Source: Stichopus chloronotus (Eukaryota; Echinodermata; Holothuroidea; Aspidochirotida; Stichopodidae). Taken from it: a stretch of DNA of 64,000 bases. Made by a program: the position numbers and the translations under genes. The stretch covers positions 11,471,419 to 11,535,418 of the forward strand of contig CM037839.1 in NCBI GenBank assembly GCA_021234535.1, read 5' to 3'. This document shows positions 23,869 through 33,959 of the stretch, piece after piece. Numbering within the stretch: position 1 is the first letter of the stretch; each line of letters opens with the position of its first letter. The notes under the pieces were generated by a model, which searched no databases, was not told the DNA's origin, and saw nothing but the letters and a program-made list of their open reading frames with translations.

Positions 23869-25385
23869 CAGAAAGCCAAAAGGCTTTGTGATTCCTTGCT
23901 ACATGGTTCTATTACAACAAACATGAATTATTCACATGACAAGTATAAGATCAAATGAAGTTATTTTTCTTGATACACCCACAAGCCTTTAACCCAAAAT
24001 GACCTTTATTTTGGTGACCTAAAATTACCGCCACATTTGACGTCCACCAAAAGCAATAGGGATCACCTACCCAGGCCATACAACCCACACATCAAGTACA
24101 GTATGAGTATGACATCAGTCAACATTATCTCTGAGCTCCAAGAAACACACAGTAATCAATGCTGCTTCTAGCCTTGCCTGTTGTTAGTTGAATCAAATAA
24201 CTCAACCTTACCTCATCTGAACTCAGCTTGTCTGCCATGTTTACCTCAAAATTCTTCATAAAGGACCAGAATGTTCTTGGGTCTCCATCGTAGGGTGGAA
24301 TTTCTGCCTTAGGTAATTCCAACACTAATTTGAAACTCAATTTCCTCCTTCAACTTTTTCAATGCTTCCTCCCTCTCCTCAGTTTAATGCTTTTGGCATT
24401 CCAACTCCAGCTTTCTGCTTGCTCAAATGCTTCATCAGACAACAACCCAGCCAGATCAGCATGAACCTCTTCCATTGCCTCAAACTGGCGCTCTGCCTTT
24501 TGCAAATTTTCCTTTATCGACTCTGCGATAATTTCTTCCTTGTTACAAGTAGCTTCTAACACACTCAAAGTCCTCGTAAGTTGACCCTTAGTTATGATTC
24601 CTCCGCAATATTTTTGCTTCCCCCATCCTTTCCGACATTGTGAAATATGATTGAAAGCACTCCAATTTGATTGTTAAGAAACCTTGTTCTGCTACCAGGT
24701 GTTCCTCTGGATATTGATATTATCCAAATAAATGACAGAACAGATGGTATTTTATTTTCCTCATTTTTTTTATAAACCCATTAACATTCCATCTATCTGA
24801 CCCCATGACCCCCCATACCAAGACTATCTCTCTGGACAACTTATCCAGGCCCTTCACACTAGAAGTTACTCACTAAGTTACAAATGCAGTACTGTAGGGA
24901 GCAATCCCATTGAGGTAACTCTGTGCGAGGGAACCAATAGTAATTTGGCACAATGTAGACCCATATGAATTTGTACGGTAGTTTATAATAACCACAATAA
25001 TGGTGTTTAGGCTATTATCATTGTTTTATAGTGAAAAATTATCCCTTCCTCTCTATTGATAAGCATTAAATTTCACAGGGCCATGAACCTGTTAATAACA
25101 GACAACCTTATCAAGTTTAAAACAAATCTGACCCACAGATAAGGAACTATGGCAGTTTTAACATTTTTTATGTTTTACCCCATAACCTCATTAATATGCA
25201 AGATTTGGACACCAAAAACAATAGGGATCATCTACTCAATATGGGCAACCTACATGCCAAAAATGAAAATACCCTTCTTGAGAGTGTTTACGAGCAACCG
25301 TCACACACACACGCACACACACATACCCACACACGACATCAGGACTGCATAGATTCCCCTGCCTACGGCAAGGAATCAAAAATGC
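23869..25385. mobile_element. Unit-1-specific insertion (about 1.5 kb) with inverted ends and a retrotransposon gag relic
   Basis: The flanks (CTTTGCAGAAT on the left, CTACTGAAATTTTGT on the right) lie about 20-40 bases apart in the equivalent introns of unit 2 (34300-34350) and unit 5 (56280-56320), so this block is extra to unit 1. Near its ends are GATTCCTTGC (23890-23899) and its exact inverse GCAAGGAATC (25368-25377). Inside are TGACC-family repeat, a degraded gag fragment and a CA microsatellite at about 25302-25345. Confidence 0.65.
24125..24640 (-). pseudogene. BEL/Pao-like LTR retrotransposon gag fragment, degraded
   Basis: Two separate minus-strand frames carry pieces of one gag-like protein. 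24359-24568 is a charged, probably coiled-coil N-terminal part (ENLQKAERQFEAMEEVHADL). 24125-24340 holds the LPKAEIPPYDGDP...FWSFMKNFEV and LSYLIQLTTGKA signature typical of the N-terminal gag region of BEL/Pao elements (the DUF1759 type), as I recall the family. The pieces are in different frames, with at least two frame breaks (near 24590 and 24345) and a stop soon after the second. No protease, reverse transcriptase, integrase or LTR is present nearby. It is a dead fragment. Confidence 0.7.
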
Positions 25386-25508
25386 CTAACTACTGAAATT
25401 TTGTCAGATTTGTATCTTACCCAGCTATTCACCAACTCCCATTCAGTTCTTCATACATACCCTTTGCCAAAATGTATTTCAATAATATAACAAGAGTCCA
25501 ACATCACT

Positions 25509-26321
25509 ATGGTTCCTTGCATAAAGATTATTCTCAACTGCAACCTTATAGAAGATACTAGTATAAGTTTAATCCATTGTTTTCGCATCCCCAAAAGGTT
25601 TGGGTCCCAATTTTGGATGTTGGATCAGTCAAAGGTGCTCCACTTTTGTAATGATCTGAAAAACACTATTCATTGTAAAATATAAACTGTAGGAAGACAA
25701 TCACAATAATTTATGGCTAATATGGCCCATTCTAGAATTGGATCCAGAAATATTAAAATCTGCAAGCAGTTTTTCAACCATAATGCTTATGAAGAAACCT
25801 TCCACACTGCAAATTAAATGCTGCAGACAAAGAAGAATTTTAAATGATTTCATACAATGGACCACATGGCGCATTTGAGACCTCGGACTCCAAAATCCTG
25901 AACAGCCAAAAGGTGCAACTAGAATTGTAGCAATGTGACACAACTTCAGCTTAGTTCTATACAATCTGTGGGAGAATGAGGGGTTGGCATGATTTCATAA
26001 AATGGCCCATGGGGAACTTGGACCCCAAAATCTTGAATGTCCTGAATGCACCACTACCATACTAGTAATGAGACACTTCTTAGCACTGTACAATCTGTAA
26101 GAGAAGAAGCATTCCATGTACTAGCAAGTACTGGCAATTTGGTCCTTAAGTGTCAAGACAATGAATCAATTTAAACCTTGCTCGAGTTAACCTTCTTGAG
26201 ATATCGTGTTTACAAGCAAAGCGTCACATACAAAAGCACATATGCACATACGCACATACGCACACACACACACACGACATCATCATCGCATAGATTCCTT
26301 GCCTGCCTTCGGCAAGGAATC
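25509..26321 (-). repeat. TTCCTTGC/TGACC-family element with terminal hairpin
   Basis: Starts near GGTTCCTTGCATAAAG and ends in a 26293-26321 hairpin, GATTCCTTGCC / GGCAAGGAATC, with an 11-bp stem and 7-base loop, preceded by a CA microsatellite. The same ending in reverse is at 11393-11421, and a degenerate one at 25352-25377. Confidence 0.65.
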
Positions 26322-26627
26322 AAAAACTAATCACTAACACCAAAAGAAGACACTAGAATACATAAGGAAAGAAAAAGAAGAAATGAGCAAAAGGAGGAGA
26401 AAAAAATATATTACGCTGGTACACTCTTTCAGAAAATGATTGATGAGTTTGGACCCTCTGATCACAACACTCCTTTGTTCCTTTTACCTATTTACTAACC
26501 ACATATATGTTGACTGGTAGATTATTTTACGAAACAACGGTGGCAATTTTCACAGTTTTTCTTTTATATCATCTAAGTTTATGGAAATTATGAGCAGCAG
26601 AAGAGTTACCTTCCCTTATATTCTTAC

Positions 26628-26798
26628 CAGATTCCCTGTAATCAATGCAATCTGCACAGTCACAGTGGTCTGCAGTGATTCCACACCAGTTGTAAGGGGA
26701 GCAACACGGGTAAATACCCTCAGGGTCACACTGAGCTACCTCTCCATTTGGTGCCAGCCAGTCACCACCACAACGGTAGTCTTCTCTGTAAGGAAGAG
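26628..26798 (-). CDS. Hevein-like exon 15, type H1 of tandem unit 1
   Basis: Acceptor ggcagcag|CT (a tandem CAGCAG site) and donor ATCTG|gtaaga, phase 1; 171 bases. Reads LPYREDYRCGGDW, LAPNGEVAQCDPEG, IYPCCSPYNWCG, ITADHCDCADCIDYRES. Eight cysteines. H1 differs from H2 by GGDW for GEGW, TADHC for TPDHC and CADC for CEDC. Use of the upstream CAG would add one glutamine. Part of the repeated H2-A-H1-B unit; lies between SRCR exons A (27687) and B (23169). Confidence 0.9.
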
Positions 26799-27686
26799 CT
26801 GCTGCCAGGAATTAAAACAAAGACAACAAAAGAGAAATTGTCTGATTTATTCCAAACCAGCAACTGCAAATTCTTGTCATTGCATCAAAGTAAGTACAGT
26901 CGTTTTAGCTTTTTTATGCTTTTGTAAGTTCATTGCAGAGATTTATTTGTGATAGCTTTGCGAGGGGCAGAGACATAGAGGTATCACCAAATTTACCTGA
27001 AATAGTAATCACCTAACAATTGTAGTAAAAAAGATGAAATCCATTACATCAGTCCCAGACTCATTAACTAAAGTTTTTGTTCTCAGAGAAAACATGTGGA
27101 AAGGAAATTAAATCAACAACAACACTATTAGACCTCTTCACGAGGGACCTCTACAGGGTTTAACCTTCAAGAGGAGTATGGGCCAGTGGGGAAAAAAAAA
27201 AAACAGACGGGAGAGAATTTCTTTTATAATGTGTTTGATGATGGTGCTTAGAGTTAAGGTGACCAGAGAAGCAATGGACATAAAATGCAGATAAGAGACA
27301 GACATGTACAAATTGTCTTAATTTCCAAGATGTTAATATTCATTTTTGTTTTGTACCTAGTACATGGAATACTGTCTAAAAACATGAATTAAGGATTCTT
27401 CCTTCAGAGATCATGATATGGTGGAAATGCAACTATCATGATTCATTACACAAGATATTGAAATTATACAAGAAGTAAAAATATAATTCAAATATAGAAG
27501 ACACTTAAAACTTATTTAGACCCCATAGACACTTAATTAACCAGATTCTAAAGGTATGATATAAAGTAAAGGAGGCGCTCAGTGTGCCAACCTGGTATGA
27601 CATTACCAGAAAGAGGAGATACCCAAACAATTCTAATGAAACAATGATGCAATAAACAGAACTGCTGTAATATGGAATAATATTAC
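26799..27686 (-). other. Intron 14 (A to H1, unit 1)
   Basis: About 0.9 kb, closely matched by 37139-38016, 44244-45128 and 51122-52006. No exon; only conserved non-coding unit sequence. Confidence 0.7.
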
Positions 27687-28007
27687 CTGAACCAGAAACA
27701 CAAACAACTCCAGCATCTTCTCCATGAGAACAATCTGAGGTACCAGAGTCATAGGAGCAATCTACAAGTCTAGACTCTGTCCCGGTGCATGCAACATCAT
27801 CCATGAGAATGCTGCCCTCTCCTTGACCGAATGCTGCGTATTGTGGAGCAGAAAGAGCTGCAGTAAAGCCAAGTTGTTGACAGACAACTCCAGCATCAGT
27901 TAGATCCCAATAATCATCACAGACAGTTCCCCATTCTCTGTTGATGTACACCTCCACACGACCTGCTGTGTCATTACCCCCTGCTAGACGAATGGAACCT
28001 TCCTGAA
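27687..28007 (-). CDS. SRCR exon 14, type A of tandem unit 1
   Basis: Acceptor cttttacag|TT and donor GTTCAG|gtaata, phase 1; 321 bases, 106 full codons. Cysteines fall at exon residues 29, 42, 73, 83, 92 and 102. The sequence has [75 protein letters not shown] and [11 protein letters not shown]. An NDT sequon is at residue 11. This copy has CSHGED, where the other array A exons have CFHGED, and CTGTES, shared with unit 4 only. Confidence 0.94.
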
Positions 28008-31000
28008 CTGTAAAAGAATGAGGTTAACATGCAAAACAACCCTGAAGATGAGAGAATTATACAACAGATTTGCAAAAGACAGGAATTACCTTGCAAGCCA
28101 CAGGAATGAGGATTACATTTTCAACAAGTTTTCTGTAACATCTTCTGTAGTACTTTAGTCGTAAATTTCTCTCTTACAGTCCATCAAGTCATATGAATAC
28201 ATCCTGTAGAGAATGTACTTTTGGAAAAGTTTAGAAAAGTAAAAGGTACTTTTCATTCCCCTAAATAACAGAGGTTGTCTGGATTTAAGGTACATGATCC
28301 ATAGGCTAACTGCTTTGACAGCATTCTGACACGTTTTCAGTCAAAAAAAAAATACAAATTTTCAGTAAAAAAAAAACGAGTCTCTGGTCCAACAAGTATT
28401 TAGACAGAATATAAAACACACGTTTTCAGTCCAAAAAACAACTTTGAACTCTGAAAATAAGATACACATTTTCAGTCCAAAATGCTCTCAGTCTGAACAT
28501 AAGGTACACATTTTCAGTCTGCAAAAACTAGTTTTCAGTCCGAAAATGAAATACATATTTTCAGTAAAAAAAAAAACATGTTTTTAGTCCAACAAGTTTT
28601 CAGACGGAATATAAAATAGATTTTTCTGTACAAAAAAACAAGTTTGAACTCTGAAAATAATATACAAGTTGTCAGTCCGAGACGTTGTCAATCTGAACAT
28701 AAGATACACATATTCAGTCAGCAAAATCAAGTAAAAAAACACCCTTTAATCCCACTGCTATTTTGATTTTCATTGCCTAAGGTGCTTGTCAACATTATGG
28801 TCGCAATTTGAGGGAAATTTAATATACCATCCATCATCACATTTCTTTCTACTGCTACACGGCCAAAAACAACCATTTTGTCAAAGATCTCGATATTCGA
28901 AATAACTTATTTTGATGAATTCTGCTTCTAGAAAAATTCAAATTTGTGGTAGTTAGAGAGAAATGGAGTTGCTTTGTGAAACTGCTTAATTTTCAGAAGC
29001 CCAGCATCAAATTTCCTTAACATGCTATTGACAAATGGTCCAAAAAAGAAGCTTCCCAAGGTGTCAAAAAAATTAGTTCAACAATTCAAGTTGGTTTTTA
29101 GAATTCATAACCAGACATTTAATATTATTCATGTGCACACATCAGTCAGTACAAGAAAGGGCAAAAATTTTCAAATATTTTGACACTCTTCATAAACATT
29201 GGATGTGGAACTGAACTAATCATGCTAATTATGAGTATCGCTATGTGTTTATACCATTTAAAATCATCACAAGCTTATTGACATCAACTTAATGAGCCCA
29301 AAAATGTTGGGTGTATTTGTAAAGTTTTACAAAATTGATAAAAAAAAATCACTGATGGCAAAGTCATAGGTCAGCAACCTGCAAGTATATTCATTTAATG
29401 ATTTAACACGTGTGTTTCACATCAAACTGAAAATGTATATTTTATTTTTGGACTGAAAACATGTCAAATTGAAAAATTTTCAGACTCAAAGCGTGTATGT
29501 CACTTTTGGACTTAAAACTTTTTTGTGACATTCTTTGTGTAAACATGCTCTAGAAGGGCACTATGGTTAATTGCTTCAAGATATACTTCAACTGTAGGAA
29601 TTTATCACATCAACAAAAATTTGGGCCCTTTTTGCACCTACAAATGCTGAGCAGCCAAAGGGACTCAACTGCCATAGTACTAATATTTTGTAAAACCTCA
29701 ACATTGTAAGATGTCATTTGTAGAAACACTATTGATTTGCACGATGTAATCATTCATGGCCCACACGGTCTGTTCTGAAGAACAGACCCAGGAATGCTGA
29801 ACACTGCAAAAGGCTCCACAACCACAATGCTAATTTGACCTTTCAGATTGTACAGCAAAATATATGAAAAAGAAAACATTTTACAAGATTTGATAATGCA
29901 GTCCATATGGCCCATAAGGGACCACTAATCCTGAGATCTTGAACAATCTGAAGGAACCACTAACATAGTAGTAATTCATGTGACACAATTTCAACTTAAT
30001 ACCATACAATCTGTAGGAGAAGAGGCATTTCGCATGATTTCATAAGATGGCCCATATAGCCCATTTGGAACTCGGACCGCAAAATCTTGAACACTCTGAA
30101 GGTACCACTAACATAATGCATCCATATACCAAATATACATTTTGTCCAAGCTTTATAACTTGTGATATCGTGGTTTAAAGTTTTACAGAGTTTTGCCCTT
30201 AGTGCCCCTAAATGACCTTTGACCTCAACCAAAAAGTAGAGCACACCTTCTCAATGTGGTTGACCTACATACCAAATTTTGACTTTCATCTGACTTTCCC
30301 CTATTGAGTTTAGAGCATACTCAAGCTAGTGTCACAAAAACATAAACACACATATACAAACACCTGCACACACGCACACACACAACTTTTTTTCCAATTC
30401 ATTCCGAGGACCTCATTGTGCTTTCTTTTTTTTTTTATTCCTCAACCCTAACCTTAACAATAGACTGTCTATTGTTAATCTCGAGAAGACCGGAGAAACC
30501 TATTGCATTTTCTACAGAGGAGCTAAAATCTATTGTTTCCATCCTCAATCCCACCCGAAAACAAGGGCACATACACACACCAGTTTGACACCATAGGATA
30601 CTTTGCTGACTATGCAAGGAACTAAATAGGTTCTCTGTGCTATCCTTTGTGGCATTTGAAGACCCTTCACTCTTCAACACAATTTGTCCTGAATTCAGTA
30701 TCATCCTCTTTGACCGCAAGCTATCACCCTTCATTCCAAGAATCAGTGTCTCTAAGTTCAAGTGTGGATGGAAGCATTCACTGACATCAGACGCAGAAAT
30801 ATTCAAGGAACTCCTATCTTGAATTGGAATGTATCAGCTATGTGCTACTTAAATTGTCTGCCTACATTCTTAACTTTGCTTGAGGCTTGATAAAATTGTG
30901 AGTGTTTCCTTTCTTGTAATCCCTTATATACTTTTACAATTTACCCACTGTTCACCTCCAAGAAATAATCAATGAAATTCTTCAAAAGAAATATGAAATG

Positions 31001-31154
31001 CCTCTGGCAAATGAAAACTTTCATCTTTTCTGCAAACAATGTATAAATGGATGCAAAGATAGCAGGGACAATTCCACGTTTACACCAGCAAAGGGTAGGT
31101 ACACCATAAACAGTTTACATGACCTTGAGATAACTAATTCAATGTTATCCTTAC
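28008..31154 (-). other. Intron 13 (H2 to A, unit 1)
   Basis: Contains the foldback-like block (28330-29530), then TTCCTTGC/TGACC-family sequence and CA tracts (about 30355-30383). The minus-strand open frame 30435-30806 lies in repeat sequence shared by the units and is not taken as a gene. Confidence 0.6.
28330..29530. mobile_element. Foldback-like element, unit 1
   Basis: The left arm (28330-28735) is a degenerate tandem array of TACACATTTTCAGTCCAAAA-type subrepeats. The right arm (about 29425-29530) carries the inverse motif (GGACTGAAAACATG, TTTTCAGACTCAAAGCGTG). About 0.7 kb of unique sequence lies between. Long inverted ends built from short tandem subrepeats are the hallmark of foldback/TU-type elements. 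No transposase is encoded. Equivalent blocks occur upstream of every array A exon. Confidence 0.6.
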
Positions 31155-31325
31155 CAATGCTCCTGTAATCAACACAATCTTCACAGTCACAGTGGTCCGG
31201 AGTTATTCCACACCAGTTGTAAGGGGAACAACATGGATAAATACCCTCAGGATCACACTGAGCTACCTCTCCATTTGGTGCCAGCCAACCCTCTCCACAA
31301 CGATAGTCTTCTCTGTAAGGAAGAT
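31155..31325 (-). CDS. Hevein-like exon 13, type H2 of tandem unit 1
   Basis: Acceptor gagcag|AT and donor GCATTG|gtaagg, phase 1; 171 bases, 56 full codons. Cysteines at exon residues 9, 23, 31, 32, 38, 45, 47 and 50. Reads LPYREDYRCGEGW, LAPNGEVAQCDPEG, IYPCCSPYNWCG, ITPDHCDCEDCVDYRSIG. Ser33, Tyr35 and Trp37 sit where hevein has its Ser19, Trp21 and Trp23; the position of hevein Tyr30 is His44. Placed between SRCR exons B of unit 2 (33636) and A of unit 1 (27687). Confidence 0.9.
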
Positions 31326-33635
31326 CTGCTCCTCGATTGCAACAAAACACGCAGTATTTAAGTATATGCTACAGATAAAATATTATGAATAAACCTGATG
31401 CAGACACATCATGAATAAACCTGATCCACTTTTCTATCTGGATACAGAGTGTCTTCCCAGTTTGATTTTAAAAATATAGCTTCAACTAAAGTCTATATTT
31501 ATTGCTTGGCCTTTGATTTTTTTAACTATTTTGAAAGGATTTGTATTTATTCCACAAAAGCAAAATCCCACTTCAAGATCACTATTAAAGATTTTATGTG
31601 CAGGGCTTTACGCTGAGTCAAATTAATTAAAAAAAAAAAACAAAATAAAAGAGCCTGATACACAATAACCGCACAAAAGTAATTCATGATATTGACCAAA
31701 CAGTTCAAAACACACATTAATTTTACATTTAATCTTTGGCTGAGCTATCTTGATTTCTGAAATGATTAATCATCATGCTATTTTGAGAGATTATGTCACA
31801 CTAACATTATTCTACATCTTTCCTTTCTTCAAAATTGCATGCAGTACAAAATAGTGGTGTAAAAGAAAAAAACCTGTTAGCTAACAGGATCATGATTTGA
31901 TTCTCCCTTTAGCTGAGACTGAAGGAGTTGAAGGAACTGCCCATAACTCATCTCTTCTGTCAACTCAATCTCAGCTTTAAATCTGCCCTGTGTGTGCTGT
32001 ACACAGCAGAAGGCATTCGTAAGGATTACCTACTGCTGGGAACGGCGAAGGCAGGGAGCAAGAAGCAAGAGAGTAACCGCAGAACGTTTAAGTCACTGAC
32101 CATAATTAACTACACTTCTACGACTTGTGCAGGGCCAAGCCAGAGAAGAGGGCTTTATGGGCAGTTTCACAGCATGTTAACTAAAACATAGCTTCATTTG
32201 AAGAGATGGACTTGTACTTGCGTGAATGACTATCATCGGCAAATCAAAATCTCTTTTCAAACAACCTAATAATAAAAGATTTTCAGAAAAGCAATAGATC
32301 TTCAACAGAAAGGTTTTTCTTGAATTATCTTGCACCGGCCCGGTTAGGAAAGAGACTTCTCTGCCAAGAATTTGAAATGAAATATTGGAGATTGTGGTTC
32401 TTTGTTGGAGTCCATGAGCACTATGGTTCCTAGCACAAAGATTACTACAGGTTTAACATGATTTATCACATCTCAAAAAGTTTGGGCCCCATTTTGTCCC
32501 TTAGAATGCTGATCAGCCAAAGATACTTAACTACCAAAGTACTAATATTAAAAAGCCTTAACATTATAAGTAATAATTTGTTGCATTGCACAGTGTAATT
32601 TATGGCTCACATGGCCCATTCTAAAGTCTAGTTAGAATCACAAACGTTGAACAATGCAATAGGTTAAACCACCACAATGCTTACTTGACAGTCCTTCCAC
32701 ATTGTAAAGGAAAATCTGCAAAAAGAGAAACATTTTGCATGATTTTGTAAAATGGCCTACTTGGACAATGGACCCCAAAATCTTGACACACCACAAAGGC
32801 ACAACTACCATAATAGTAATGTGAAACTACCTTATTTGTAATAGTACTGTGCAATCAGTATTCATTTGTACTCAAATTGGGTCCTTTATGCACGTAATTT
32901 TCCAGCTAAATAACACCAAATTTGGGAGCCTTTACGGCTATTGTCTGAGACCCTGAGCAGGAAAACTTGCTGTTGAAACCCACTTTACCTATAAGTGAGC
33001 CCTAGTGGACATTTCTCAGTTCCAGTTATTCATGTGCCTCTTGAGCTGAATAAATGCACTTTTTACCCCCCTTTTTGACCCTCTTTACCAAAAGTACAGG
33101 TTGTGCCCTAGTGGCTCTTCTTGACTCCTGGGTCCAAACCTACATGATGGGACCATTAAGGCTATTGTTTCTTTTTAGCTGAATAAATGCTCCACGCTCA
33201 ATGACTAATTTATTTTCTAGCTTATGATTTTGGAGTCTTATGCCACAGTGACAGCCAATGTAAGAACTGACTAAAAACATTCGCTGCATGACAAATTTCA
33301 GGAAATGTCTGCCTTGATCTTTAACCTGTTTTATTTTCCCAACGGTTTACAAAACAAGTCAAATTTGGGCAATATCGGAGATGTGAACAAAAGTAGAGCT
33401 GTGGGTGAAAGCATCACAAAAAGATGAACTATTAGCTTTAGAAATGAGACCAGGATTTATTCACAGTTTGTTGGTTTTGTGAAAGGGTGGCTGTAATGGC
33501 TCAATGAAATACTCAGAGATATTATAAAATTATTTATAGAGTATGATAAAATATAAATAGAAGGCACTAAACATCACTTTAGACTTAAATGGATTGAATA
33601 AAACAATATATTACATCAGGAAAGTAGAATTCTAC
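31326..33635 (-). other. Intron 12 (B of unit 2 to H2 of unit 1)
   Basis: Holds a conserved block at about 31900-32190 with an open plus-strand frame (see separate entry) and a TTCCTTGC-family segment (32420-33130). No supported exon. Confidence 0.6.
31905..32191 (+). other. Conserved intronic block with open frame (function unknown), unit 1 copy
   Basis: On the plus strand, antisense to the gene, it reads KDYLLLGTAKAGSKKQESN then RRTFKSLTIINYTST and ends LTKT-stop. Counterparts are at 42031-42282, 48887-49177 and, more diverged, 20697-20870 (DYLLLGRMEAEREGQERNHR). The block is more GC-balanced than its surroundings. It has no start or splice signals I trust and may be a fossil transposon piece or a regulatory element. 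Confidence 0.4.
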
Positions 33636-33959
33636 CTGAATCAGGTGATTTGCAAACAACTCCAGCATCTTCGCTATGGTTACAATCTGATGCATCAGGA
33701 TCATAGTAGCAGTCAGTAAGTGTGATTTCATCTCCATCACATGCAACATTATCCAGGTGAATGCTGCCCTCTCCTTGACCAAATGTTGCATAGAGAAGAG
33801 CAGAAATAGCTCCAGTGAAGCCAAGTTGTTGACAAACAACCCCAGCATCAGCTAGATCCCACTCATCATCACAGACAGTTCCCCATTCACCACTGAGGTA
33901 CACCTCGACACGACCAGCTGTCTCATTACCTCCTGCTAGACGAATGGAACCTTGTTGAT
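33636..33959 (-). CDS. SRCR exon 12, type B of tandem unit 2
   Basis: Acceptor ctttcacag|AT and donor GATTCAG|gtagaa, phase 1; 324 bases. Residues include [79 protein letters not shown] and VVCKSPDSG. Six cysteines; NET and NHS sequons. It has [10 protein letters not shown] like the A exons, where other B exons have VVCRQLGFS. One codon is missing from the KSPSDSG tail seen in units 3-5. Confidence 0.93.

Larger units (their letters stand above)
23496..26627 (-). other. Intron 15 (unit 1 H1-B intron)
   Basis: Homologous to 33960-36967 at both ends but carries a unit-specific insertion at about 23869-25385 with a gag relic. 25500-26321 is a TTCCTTGC/TGACC-family repeat. Confidence 0.65.

Noticed and set aside
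28090..28150. Donor-like CTTGCAAG|gtaatt upstream of A exons (also at 62336), suggesting an extra mini-exon
   Set aside because: In the phase-1 frame the peptide is not conserved between copies and a stop lies about ten codons upstream. The intron to the next exon would be under 95 bases. Not convincing.
30435..30806. Minus-strand open frame of 123 codons
   Set aside because: It lies in sequence repeated at 47493-47774 and about 54140-54520, is frame-disrupted in those copies, and shows no domain.
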